From Drosophila persimilis (taxonomy: Eukaryota; Arthropoda; Insecta; Diptera; Drosophilidae): DNA of 64,000 nucleotides. Below the pieces are notes generated by a model that did no database searches, was not told where the DNA came from, and was given only the letters and a program-made list of their open reading frames with translations. Each line of letters starts with the position of its first letter. The first letter of the stretch is position 1. Of this stretch, positions 33,100 to 44,550 are shown one piece after another. Made by a program: the position numbers and the translations under genes. Where the stretch lies: NCBI RefSeq assembly GCF_003286085.1, contig NW_020825313.1, forward strand, positions 5,270,001 through 5,334,000. The letters run 5' to 3'.

Positions 33100-33346
33100 A
33101 GAAACGGCCGCCAAGCTCACTCGGAGCCCAGCACACCTAGGCCGGTTTCGGCCCGTTGTGATACCGCTTGGGATCATTCCCTCCCTGCAGATGAGACTTC
33201 ATGTCAACAGTTGTCCCATCCAGATGCCCTTATAAAGTTGACGATCTTTCTGGGACATAGCGTGGACATCTCCGAGATGTCGTTCAGAAAGGCAGAGCCC
33301 AAGTGATGCAGCCTCCTTCTGCTGAGAGCTGGACAGGAACAGAACA
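33100..33346 (-). mobile_element. LOA-B 3' end scrap in unit L1
   Basis: Same sequence as the start of the long LOA-B element at about 60970-61216: the last residues of its ORF2 (SALSRRRLHHLGSAF-like segment) and 3' untranslated region. It is cut at 33346. Six extra bases (CCTTAA, 33347-33352) then join it to CR1. The same scrap and junction are at about 43930-44174 and 52440-52679. Confidence 0.8.
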
Positions 33347-33352
33347 CCTTAA

Positions 33353-33722
33353 TTGTTACACCTTAATGCCTCGAAATGCAAAGTTATGACATTTCATCGT
33401 TCTAGCCCCTTGTTGGCTACCTATACCCTCTTGAGAGAATTACCCTGGTGGATGATCTGGGTGTTATGTTAGACCCCAAGTTAAAGTTTTCCTAACACAT
33501 TTCTACCATGGTAAATAAGGCCATGGGCCTGCTTGGGTTTATAAAGAGGTGGTCAAAGGAATTTAACGACCCCTATATAACAAAGACTCTCTATACCTCG
33601 CTTGTTCGTCCGATTTTAGAATACGGCTCCTGTGTATGGTGCCCTCAGTACAAAATACACCAGGACCGTATAGAATCAGCACAGAAAAACTTTTTACTCT
33701 ATGCTCTGCGGGGCCTTAACTG
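33353..33722 (+). pseudogene. CR1 fragment of unit L1 (370 bp)
   Basis: RT thumb part of CR1, from LLHLNASKCKVMTF to YALRGLN. It contains the 71-codon frame 33508-33723. It begins at TTGTTACACC, after the 6-bp filler, and ends at the LOA-A join at 33723. Confidence 0.88.
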
Positions 33723-34538
33723 AGCCCTGTCTGTCTGTACGTTCGTACGTCTGTCCGTCCCTATTAGCGCCCAGTGCTCAAAGACTATAAGAGCTAGAGC
33801 AACGATGTTTTGGATCCAGATCCATACCAAGGAGGTATCTCCTCCTTGCCCTTGAGAGAGCCGGACAGTTGCAGATGAGATGTTCCAGGGTTTCGATAGC
33901 CCCAGGTTCATCGCATTTCCTACACCTGTCTCTGTTGGTGATGCCTAGCTTTGCTGAATGTGCAGCTGCCAGGCAATGAATGCAATGCAGGCAATGCCAG
34001 GAACCCAATAGATTCTTACTGACTTTGTTGTGCTTAGGGTATCTAGTGCCTCCCTGCTCGCCAAGACACTTCTGGAACTGACCACGGACGCCTGCATGGA
34101 TCTGATTGCCGCTTGGCTGTCGACGAATAGATTGACCGCATCGTGTGCTCGCTCTATAAGCTAAGCGACCTCTGCTGCTTTCCGGATGGCGAAAACTTCC
34201 GCCTGAAATATGCTGCATCGGTCCGGTAGCTTATACGACAGCCTTATCTCAGGGTCTGTGCAGAATAAGCCCGCTCCTATTCCTCCGTCCATCTTGGAGC
34301 CGTCCGTATATATGTTGAGGTGCTTATCTTGGTCCCTTCCCGTTTTCCAGTCTTCGGGTCCCAGAGATGAGATAGTTTTGATGTCGGGGAATGTTTGCGG
34401 GATCATGTAATCAGTATCCTTGTGACGACATATTTCCTGATGCGATGAGGCGCTGTGCTGCCTTTCCCGCAATCAGGCGAGCGTGAATGTCCAAGGGGTC
34501 GATTACGAGTACAGTTTCGAGTGCTTTTGTTGGGGTTG
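33723..34538 (-). mobile_element. Unit S1: LOA-A 3' fragment (816 bp)
   Basis: LOA-A 3' end, RNase H part and the end of RT, cut at GGGGTTG where the L units go on with ACCTCAGCG. It holds the frames at 33778-34218 and 34161-34472. It carries the TTGTTGTGC variant near 34026 that marks the S unit directly after an L unit. Confidence 0.88.
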
Positions 34539-34587
34539 CTATTCCCGCTATTCCGCTATTCCGCTATCCCGCTATTCCGCTATTCCC
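34539..34587 (+). repeat. CCGCTATT microsatellite at the S-unit junction
   Basis: About six tandem copies of an 8-bp CCGCTATT/CTATTCCG word bridge LOA-A and CR1. The word occurs once in normal CR1 (TATCCGCTATTCCC, 27616-27629), so the run probably grew from that site. Equivalent runs are at 38615-38655 (one copy fewer), 45367-45415, 47109-47157, 53872-53920 and 55614-55662. Confidence 0.85.
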
Positions 34588-35336
34588 AAAATGTTTGAGA
34601 AGGTTTTAACTCCGCACTTGCAACATCTCTGCAAGTCACTTATATCTCCAACTCAGCATGGATTTATAAGGCGGCGATCAACCACCACGAACTTGTTAGA
34701 GTTTACCTCTTTCATTATTAAAGTGTTTCAAGGTAACTTACAGACGGATGTTATTTACACCGACTTTAGTTAAGCATTCGACTCTGTAAACCATTCCCTT
34801 TTAGCACATAAACTTGACCTTTTAGGGTTTCCACCCAACCTTCTGAGATGAATTTCTAGCTTTCTTTGTTCCAAGTCTTAAAGAGTCCTCTTCAAAAACT
34901 CCCTCTCCTAACCAGTAAAGGTTTTTTCGGGAGTACCACAGGGCAGGCACCCTGACTTGCCTTCGGTATTAACATACTCACGAGTACTTATGTATGCGGA
35001 TGATGTTAAACTCTGTGTCCAGTACAAGGACATTTCATTTCATTCTCGCTTGCAATCGGATCTCAATAACTTTCAGTCATGGTGCTGTGTAAACTTGTTA
35101 CACCTTAATGCCTCGAAATGCAAAGTTATGACATTTCATCGTTCTAGCCCCTTGTTGGCTACCTATACCCTCTTGAGAGAATTACCCTGGTGGATGATCT
35201 GGGTGTTATGTTAGACCCCAAGTTAAAGTTTTCCTAACACATTTCTACCATGGTAAATAAGGCCATGGGCCTGCTTGGGTTTATAAAGAGGTGGTCAAAG
35301 GAATTTAACGACCCCTATATAACAAAGACTCTCTAT
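34577..35336 (+). pseudogene. Unit S1: CR1 RT fragment, left part
   Basis: CR1 RT from SAIPKMFEKV onward, with the TAA in motif A (34771-34773), the 35-bp deletion before motif C and an intact YADD (YADDVKLC). It is interrupted at 35336 by a newer CR1 insertion and resumes at 37666-37798, giving the usual 888 bp. Confidence 0.87.
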
Positions 35337-37665
35337 TGGACGTTGACATGCAATGACTGCATCTAACAAGAGGCGATGCAATTACTGCACCGTCAAGTGG
35401 CCCGTGTGACACCAGCAGAAGGCTGTTACGCGCGGATCCCAGGCAAAACGCAGCCCTCCTCCCGCCCAACCGACCGAGGGGCGCTGCCGCATGACGCGCG
35501 GTGCGTAGCCGAACCAAACGCGAGCATGCAAGAAAGATAGATATTAGACTAACCTTCGAGGAAAATTAGCACTAAACTTATTAAGAAATTAAGCATGCAA
35601 TAAAATACAAAATACAAATACCACTACAATTACTAATTACTAGAAAGGTGTGTAAGGATTAGTAATTTAATAAGAGGAAGAGAATTAGTGGAGGATATAA
35701 TATGGTAGAGGGAATTATAGTCCGAGCATAAGACCCTAAACGGTTCATGCAAGGAATAATTCGATCTACAAAGTGGAAGGAACAACGGTATAAAGTTTCT
35801 AGTCAGTCTAATAGGAATCGTGAAGTTTATGCGGCTCAACAGATCAGGGCTGTCTATGTCACCCCTGATCAAGTTGTGCATAAATATCACACCAAGCATT
35901 TTTCTACGGTTAACTAAGGATGGGAGGTTTACTAATAATAGTCTACTAGAGTAAGATGGGAGTCTTACACCCGCATCCCAGTTAAGGCCCCGCAGAGCAA
36001 AGAGTAAAAAGTTTTTCTGTACTGATTCTATACGGTCCTGGTGTACTTTGTACTGAGGGCACCATACACAGGAGCCGTATTCTAAGATCGGACGAACAAG
36101 CGAGGTATAGAGAGTCTTTGTTATATAGGGGTCGTCAAATTCCTTTGACCACCTCTTTATAAACCCAAGCACGCCCATGGCCTTATTTACCATGGTAGAA
36201 ATGTGTTCGGAAAACTTTAACTTGGGATCTAACATAACACCCAGATCATCCACCAGGGTAATTCTCTCAAGAGAACCCCCAAATAGGGTGTAGGGAGCCA
36301 ACAAAGGGTTAGAACGATGAAATGTCATAACTTTGCATTTCGAGGCATTAAGGTGTAACAAGTTTGCACAACACCATGACTGAAAGCTATTGAGATCGGA
36401 TTGCAAGCGAGAATGAAATGAAATGTCCTTGTACTGGACACAGAGTTTAACATCATCCGCATACATAAGTACTCGAGAGTATGTTATTACTGAAGGCAAG
36501 TCATTAATAAAGAGTGTGAAGAGTAAGGGGCCTAGATGGCTGCCCTGTGGTACTCCCGAAGAAACCTTTACTGGTAAAGAGAGGGAGTTTTTGAAGAGGA
36601 CTCTTTGAGACCTAGAACAAAGATAGCTAGAAATCCATCTCAGGAGGTTGGGCGGAAACCCTAAAAGGTCAAGTTTATGTGCTAAAAGGGAATGGTTTAC
36701 AGAGTCGAATGCTTTACTAAAGTCGGTGTAAATAACATCCGTCTGTAAGTTACCTTGAAAGCCTTTAATAATGAAAGAGGTAAACTCTAACAAGTTCGTG
36801 GTGGTTGATCGCCGCCTTATAAATCCATGCTGAGTTGGAGATATAAGTGACTTGCAGAGATGTTGCAAGTGCGGAGTTAAAACCTTCTCAAACAATTTGG
36901 GAATAGCGGATAACTTTGCTATACCTCTATAATTTTTTACATCAGACTTACTACCTTTTTTATGGAGAGGAATTATAAACGATTCCTTCCAGATTGGGGG
37001 GAAGCAAGATGAATCAATGGACATGGTGAATAGTTTAAGCAATGGTCCACACAGAGCCTCGGCGCAGTACCTGAGTACACAACCTGGAACCCCGTCTGGA
37101 CCCGGTGAAAACACCGGCTTAACTAGTCGAAGATCTTGAAGTAGGGAATACTCATTTAACAAGGGACTGAAAATGCCGTTCGACCTCGGTAATCCGTATG
37201 GGTACGGTTGACCAGAGTAGCGTTCCTCAGAATAGGTAGTTTGGAAAAACTGGGCAAAAAGATCGGCAATTGCCTGATCATTATTTGCCGACGTATTACA
37301 AAATGATAGCGAGGATGGGTGTGCGGACGTTCTACGCTTACTGTTTACGAAGCAGTAAAACTGTTTAGGGTCCTGAGAAAAACGTATCCTGCAACGAGAT
37401 AGGTAGTTCTTATAGCATTGAGCATTAAGAACTGAAAAGTTTGACCGAGCTATTACATAACGAGAGTGAGAAGTAGGAGAACCCACTTCTTGAAATTTTT
37501 TATAAAGTCTTGATTTTAAGTTTTTTAGACTGGATAACTCTTTGGTAAACCAAGGGGGTTTTCCAGATCTAATCGGACAAGAAAGCGGGACACAAGAATT
37601 AAAAAATGTGCCAAGAGTATTGTAAAAAATGTTTGTGGCTTTTGTGACATCAGTGCATCTATACA
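35337..37665 (-). mobile_element. Recent 5'-truncated CR1 insertion (2329 bp) in unit S1
   Basis: A minus-strand CR1 copy sits inside the S1 CR1 fragment, flanked by TCTAT at 35332-35336 and 37666-37670, a probable 5-bp target duplication. It keeps the CR1 3' untranslated region (35337-35632), which the array units lack, and an intact RT frame. No other unit has it, so it entered after the array had formed. Confidence 0.87.
35633..37665 (-). CDS. CR1 reverse transcriptase, intact frame (about 677 codons, 5'-truncated)
   Basis: It lacks the endonuclease but covers the full RT. Fingers are in FSPGPDGVPG and WKESFIIPLHKKGSK. Motif A reads YTDFSKAFDSVNH, motif B SSGVPQGSHLGPLLF and motif C MYADDVKLC. 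The thumb and a C-terminal 120 residues end ILTHLSSN. No stop or frameshift occurs over the 2 kb. Without the N-terminal endonuclease and promoter it is unlikely to be mobile. It is the reference against which the lesions of the array CR1 copies can be seen. Confidence 0.88.
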
Positions 37666-37798
37666 TCTATACCTCGCTTGTTCGTCCGATTTTAGAATAC
37701 GGCTCCTGTGTATGGTGCCCTCAGTACAAAATACACCAGGACCGTATAGAATCAGCACAGAAAAACTTTTTACTCTATGCTCTGCGGGGCCTTAGCTG

Positions 37799-39532
37799 AG
37801 CCCTGTCTGTCTGTACGTTCGTACGTCTGTCCGTCCCTATTAGCGCCCAGTGCTCAAAGACTATAAGAGCTAGAGCAACGATGTTTTGGATCCAGATCCA
37901 TACCAAGGAGGTATCTCCTCCTTGCCCTTGAGAGAGCCGGACAGTTGCAGATGAGATGTTCCAGGGTTTCGATAGCCCCAGGTTCATCGCATTTCCTACA
38001 CCTGTCTCTGTTGGTGATGCCTAGCTTTGCTGAATGTGCAGCTGCCAGGCAATGAATGCAATGCAGGCAATGCCAGGAACCCAATAGATTCTTACTGACT
38101 TTGTTGTGCTTAGGGTATCTAGTGCCTCCCTGCTCGCCAAGACACTTCTGGAACTGACCACGGACGCCTGCATGGATCTGATTGCCGCTTGGCTGTCGAC
38201 GAATAGATTGACCGCATCGTGTGCTCGCTCTATAAGCTAAGCGACCTCTGCTGCTTTCCGGATGGCGAAAACTTCCGCCTGAAATATGCTGCATCGGTCC
38301 GGTAGCTTATACGACAGCCTTATCTCAGGGTCTGTGCAGAATAAGCCCGCTCCTATTCCTCCGTCCATCTTGGAGCCGTCCGTATATATGTTGAGGTGCT
38401 TATCTTGGTCCCTTCCCGTTTTCCAGTCTTCGGGTCCCAGAGATGAGATAGTTTTGATGTCGGGGAATGTTTGCGGGATCATGTAATCAGTATCCTTGTG
38501 ACGACATATTTCCTGATGCGATGAGGCGCTGTGCTGCCTTTCCCGCAATCAGGCGAGCGTGAATGTCCAAGGGGTCGATTACGAGTACAGTTTTGAGTGC
38601 TTTTGTTGGGGTTGCTATTCCCGCTATTCCGCTATCCCGCTATTCCGCTATTCCCAAAATGTTTGAGAAGGTTTTAACTCCGCACTTGCAACATCTCTGC
38701 AAGTCACTTATATCTCCAACTCAGCATGGATTTATAAGGCGGCGATCAACCACCACGAACTTGTTAGAGTTTACCTCTTTCATTATTAAAGTGTTTCAAG
38801 GTAACTTACAGACGGATGTTATTTACACCGACTTTAGTTAAGCATTCGACTCTGTAAACCATTCCCTTTTAGCACATAAACTTGACCTTTTAGGGTTTCC
38901 ACCCAACCTTCTGAGATGGATTTCTAGCTTTCTTTGTTCCAAGTCTTAAAGAGTCCTCTTCAAAAACTCCCTCTCCTAACCAGTAAAGGTTTTTTCGGGA
39001 GTACCACAGGGCAGGCACCCTGACTTGCCTTCGGTATTAACATACTCACGAGTACTTATGTATGCGGATGATGTTAAACTCTGTGTCCAGCACAAGGACA
39101 TTTCATTTCATTCTCGCTTGCAATCGGATCTCAGTAACTTTCAGTCATGGTGCTGTGTAAACTTGTTACACCTTAATGCCTCGAAATGCAAAGTTATGAC
39201 ATTTCATCGTTCTAGCCCCTTGTTGGCTACCTATACCCTCTTGAGAGAATTACCCTGGTGGATGATCTGGGTGTTATGTTAGACCCCAAGTTAAAGTTTT
39301 CCTAACACATTTCTACCATGGTTAATAAGGCCATGGGCCTGCTTGGGTTTATAAAGAGGTGGTCAAAGGAATTTAACGACCCCTATATAACAAAGACTCT
39401 CTATATTTCGCTTGTTCGTCCGATTTTAGAATACGGCTCCTGTGTATGGTGCCCTCAGTACAAAATACACCAGGACCGTATAGAATCAGCACAGAAAAAC
39501 TTTTTACTCTATGCTCTGCGGGGCCTTAACTG
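37799..39532. repeat. Unit S2 (1734 bp): LOA-A 3' fragment (-) and CR1 fragment (+)
   Basis: LOA-A 37799-38614 (RNase H frames 37854-38294 and 38237-38548), microsatellite one word shorter than in other S units, then CR1 38645-39532 (frames 38563-38841, 39025-39282, 39318-39533). It has the same TAA, 35-bp deletion and TAG as the other units. The join at 37799 reads TTAGCTG instead of TTAACTG. Confidence 0.9.
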
Positions 39533-42500
39533 AGCCCTGTCTGTCTGTCCGTTCGTACGTCTGTCCGTCCCTATTAGCGCCCAGTGCTCAAAGACTATAA
39601 GAGCTAGAGCAACGATGTTTTGGATCCAGATCCATACCAAGGAGGTATCTCCTCCTTGCCCTTGAGAGAGCCGGACAGTTGCAGATGAGATGTTCCAGGG
39701 TTTCGATAGCCCCAGGTTCATCGCATTTCCTACACCTGTCTCTGTTGGTGATGCCTAGCTTTGCTGAATGTGCAGCTGCCAGGCAATGAATGCAATGCAG
39801 GCAATGCCAGGAACCCAATAGATCCTTACTGACTTTGTCGTGCTTAGGGTATCTAGTGCCTCCCTGCTCGCCAAGACACTTCTGGAACTGACCACGGACG
39901 CCTGCATGGATCTGATTGCCGCTTGGCTGTCGACGAATAGATTGACCGCATCGTGTGCTCGCTTTATAAGCTAAGCGACCTCTGCTGCTTTCCGGATGGT
40001 GAAAACTTCCGCCTGAAATATGCTGCATCGGTCCGGTAGCTTATACGACAGCCTTATCTCAGGATCTGTGCAGAATAAGCCCGCTCCTATTCCTCCGTCC
40101 ATCTTGGAGCCGTCCGTATATATGTTGAGGTGCTTATCTTGGTCCCTTCCCGTTTTCCAGTCTTCGGGTCCCAGAGATGAGATAGTTTTGATGTCGGGGA
40201 ATGTTTGGGGGATCATGTAATCAGTATCCTTGTGACGACATATTTCCTGATGCAATGAGGCGCTGTGCTGCCTTTCCCGCAATCAGGCGAGCGTGAATGT
40301 CCAAGGGGTCGATTACGAGTACAGTTTCGAGTGCTTTTGTTGGGGTTGACCTCAGCGCCCCTGTAATACAGAGCAAAGCCTGTCGCTGAGTCCTTTCCAT
40401 AAGCTTATGATACGTTTTCTTTCCAGTAGCTTGCCACCACACTAAGACTCCATACAGCAGAGTTGGTCACACCACCGAGATGTAAATCCAATGCATCAGA
40501 GCCGGAGACAGGCCCCATGTGCTGCTGAGCATCTTCTTGGATGCATAAAGCGCAATGGTGGCCTTCTTCACCCTTTCCAATACATTGGGTTTCCATGCCA
40601 GTTTACTATCCAGTACTGTGCCCAGGTATTTGACTTGTGTTTTTGGGGTTAGCCTAGTTTGATTGATCTTCGGGAGGGTCCATATCGGTACCTTGTACCT
40701 CTTGGTAAAGAGGATGAGGTCCGTCTTGTCCGCGTTGATACTGAGTCCTACTTCTTCCGCCCACTCGCGTATCTCCCTGAGTGTTCGTTCCATTAGTGAG
40801 CTGAGGGTCGATGGGCAAACACCCGTAATAAGTATGCTTATGTCGTCTGCATAAGCTGTTATTTTTGGGGCCTTCCTATCAAATCTCTTAATGAGGTCGT
40901 CGACCACCAAATTCCACAGTAGTGGCGACAGGACTCCACCCTGAGGTGTGCCTCTGTGTGCCGTCTTAACCGGTGCCCCACTCCGATTGCACCCGTCTAC
41001 AACATAGGAGGTTTTTGATCCAAACGTTGATTGCTGGGTGTATGTTATTCGCTTCTAGGCGACTTGTTGGTGTCCCATCAGTCCCCCTACCTCATTCCTG
41101 ATATGTAAATCCAACAGCTTTTCTAGTGTTTTTAGTATAAAGGAGGTAAGGCTTATCGGTCTGTAATCCTTGGGACTCACGTGGCTACACTTTCCTGCCT
41201 TTGGGAGGAAGACAACTCTCGAGGTTCTCCATTGGACAGGGATATTGCCCGTACTTAGGCATGCTGAGTATATTGCGAAGAGCCATGGGGTGATAACCTC
41301 TTTGGTCAACTGCATTATGGCTGGGAATACCCGTTCCAGTCCTGGTGCTTTTATGGCTGCGAAGGAGTCTATGGCCCAATGGATTCTCTTAGTGGTTAAC
41401 AGACCTGTTGGGGGGTGCTGTTTCTCGGTTGCCAGGTCCTGATGCTCCTTGACGTCAGTGACCTTGGTGCATCCAGGGAAATGCACCTCCATTAGTGATG
41501 TTAGGGCTTCTTTACAGCCCTCTGTCCACTGTCCGTTATCTAGTTTCAGTTGGCTCTGTACTGTGGGCTGCTTTGAAAGCAGCTTCCGGAGCCTAGCGGT
41601 TTCGGGCAATTTCTCAATGTTGGAGCAGAAGTTCCTTCACGAGTTCCTTTGTGCCTTACGTATTTCCTTCTTGTAGCTCCCAAGTATGATTTTATATTCC
41701 TCATTGACAATCTCTTCGGTCGCTTGTTTGGCGATATTAAAGAATTCCTTGAGGTTGTTCCTTTGAAGAGAGAGATCTCGGTTCCACCAGAGTGGCTTGG
41801 ACCTCTTCTTCGTTCTCGAAGGTTTGCACGCTGCGTGGTAGGCGTTCAGTAGCTCGTTGGATAGGATCTTTAGGGATTTCTCTATATCCTCCGCAGAATT
41901 AACTGAGCCCGGATTCGCGAGCTTCGAAGCAACTGTCTTTTTAAACTTTACCCATTTGCTGTTCCGGGGGTTTCTGTAAATTGTTATCTTCGAAGAGTGT
42001 TCGAATTCGCACTTGAACTGGATGTACTTATAGTCTGAGAAGGATGGTCTTTCGAGGACTCTCCAGTCAGATACCAGAGTACTCTTTCCCGGGACGAAAG
42101 TTAGGTCACGTTTGACGAGGTGGGACCTAAGAAGGTGTGTTCCTCCCCGACGTTTTCTACGTCTGAGTTGGTGGATAAGATAAAGTCTAGGAGTGACTCA
42201 CCTCTATCGTTGATGTTGGGGCTTCACCACACATTGTGATGGGCGTTGGCGTCTGCGCCAATGAGGAGTTGGAGATTTCTGGAGTCGGCTTCCGTCACCA
42301 GACTCCTAAGTTCTTCCGGTGGAGCGGGCCTGTCGTGTGCCATGTAGCAGGAAGCTGCCATTAGGCGCTTTTCCTCGCTCTCCAGCATCACCACCGTCAG
42401 GTCATCCGTGCTGTAATGAGACATAAGATGAGCATGCTTCCTGCTTACCGATGTTGGCGCTTTTTCAATCGTAGGTATACGCTACCTACGCCCCACGCCA

Positions 42501-44550
42501 TCTTCTCGAATTTAGGATACAAGACAGAAGATACTGTCTCCTTGCTGATCTCGAGGATAACATGCTGGCCCCCCTCGTTGAGTAGTGGGCTACTCGCATA
42601 CAGCACCTTCCAGTCAGATGTTGGCACGTCCGGATTTGGCCTTTGCAGCAGCTTCAGTGCTCGTTCCCCCTGGGCAGCAATGGGGAAGAGCACCTTCGCC
42701 TTTGGTATGGACAGGATCAGCTCCCTGTCTACCACCTCCAGCTTGGCCCCCTCCCACAGAGCTTCCAGTATGGGCACCTTCTGCACCAGCCACTGCCGCG
42801 TTGGGTCGTCGTTGCAAATTGAGGATCTTGACCCCGTTCAGCCATCCCGCTCCATCAAACGTGGGCATGGGAGCGCTGGGGTCCTCCTCCATTCGCGTGA
42901 ACAGTGATTCAACGAGCTGCGCGTGGATTAACTTCCACTGCGCCGCCGTCATCTTACCATTCTCGTCGCTGCGGTCTATCAAGGCCACAATGAGATGTCT
43001 CTTGGACACTTCGCTCATGGCCTTCTGTCTCGGCTTCCTTGCCTTCGGCTGGGGGGTAGCCACCTTGAGCCCGCGTTGCCCCTTGTTCGCCGGAGTGTCT
43101 TTGGCAGCACTCTCGATCGAGCGTTGCCTCTTGGGGGCCAACATCTCCTCCACCTTGTTGGCGAATCCACCGTTTGTTGCCTTCATCTGGGGCAGCTGCG
43201 CGTAGTGTTCGCGACACTCCTGTACCCGTTGCTCAGCCCAAGCTAGCTTGGACTTCTCCTCTGGGAGATATCCGCCTTGCCCCGGAGCCGGCTCAGTAAC
43301 TTGAGGGCCGCCTTAAACTGAGCTTTTGCCTTCATCCCCTCCCTGGAACGCTTCGGCCCTTCCCTACGCAGGGACATGATTCCTGGTTCCGGCGAGCGGA
43401 GAAGGCTTTCTTCTTCTGTTTTGCTAATGGATTGCACGCTCTCCGGGTCCGAGTCTGTGTCGACAGCGGCACCCGCGCGGCTCACCCTGCAACGCGTCGT
43501 TTTTGTGGCAGTAGTATTACAACTGACATGGCCTGCTCCCGCCATGCCCAAGGTGTGACCGCTGGCGACACGCAGAGAGGATTGCTCCTCCCCGTGCCCG
43601 CCGGTGGTAGAATTCACGCTTTCCACCGACGTTTGGGTTGTCATCCCAACCCGTGTGTGCTCCTTTCCAGCCTCCATGTTTGGCCCGAAGGTCCATACTG
43701 TTTTATATTTTTCGGGGGGACCACCCCCTAGCGTTTTATGGCCCTGGTTCAGTTCCCCCGACTTTAGATCGGGAAGACGATGGACCATCCCGGACAGGGC
43801 AAGCGACGGTGCATTACCTTCGCCCGGGATAATGCAGGGTCCATTGCCCAGCCGGCACCCTCGTGGAGGGTTCAGCTGGAGGAGTTTTGCCACCCAGAAC
43901 TCACTGCTGGGTTAGTATAGATTAGGTAGAGACGGCCGCCAAGCTCACTCGGAGCCCAGCACACCTAGGCCGGTTTCGGCCCGTTGTGATAGCGCTTGGG
44001 ATCATTCCCTCCCTGCAGATGAGACTTCATGTCAACAGTTGTCCCATCCAGATGCCCTTATAAAGTTGACGATCTTTCTGGGACATAGCGTGGACATCTC
44101 CGAGATGTCGTTCAGAAAGGCAGAGCCCAAGTGATGCAGCCTCCTTCTGCTGAGAGCTGGACAGGAACAGAACACCTTAATTGTTACACCTTAATGCCTC
44201 GAAATGCAAAGTTATGACATTTCATCGTTCTAGCCCCTTGTTGGCTACCTATACCCTCTTGAGAGAATTACCCTGGTGGATGATCTGGGTGTTATGTTAG
44301 ACCCCAAGTTAAAGTTTTCCTAACACATTTCTACCATGGTAAATAAGGCCATGGGCCTGCTTGGGTTTATAAAGAGGTGGTCAAAGGAATTTAACGACCC
44401 CTATATAACAAAGACTCTCTATACCTCGCTTGTTCGTCCGATTTTAGAATACGGCTCCTGTGTATGGTGCCCTCAGTACAAAATACACCAGGACCGTATA
44501 GAATCAGCACAGAAAAACTTTTTACTCTATGCTCTGCGGGGCCTTAACTG
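39533..44550. repeat. Unit L2 (5018 bp): LOA-A (-), LOA-B scrap (-), CR1 fragment (+)
   Basis: LOA-A RNase H at 39588-40282, RT at 40467-40910 and 41055-41609, endonuclease at 42224-42424, ORF1 at 42445-43893. The LOA-B scrap ends at 44174, filler CCTTAA lies at 44175-44180 and CR1 at 44181-44550. Private changes: an 8-bp deletion near 40969 (ATGGAAGC lost) and loss of the GATTCCCTTCC... segment near 42437. The deletion of about 190 bp near 42455 is shared with L3. Confidence 0.9.

Larger units (their letters stand above)
28505..33346 (-). mobile_element. Unit L1: LOA-A LINE with LOA-B scrap
   Basis: Nearly full-length minus-strand LOA-clade LINE: 3' end at 28505 (rich in GTCTGTCTG), RNase H, RT, endonuclease, then ORF1 to about 33065. 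From somewhere between about 33070 and 33180 the sequence is instead the 3' end of LOA-B, up to 33346. L1 keeps a segment of about 190 bp near 31455-31635 that L2 and L3 have lost. It lacks 6 bp near 29372 that the other L units have. Confidence 0.85.
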
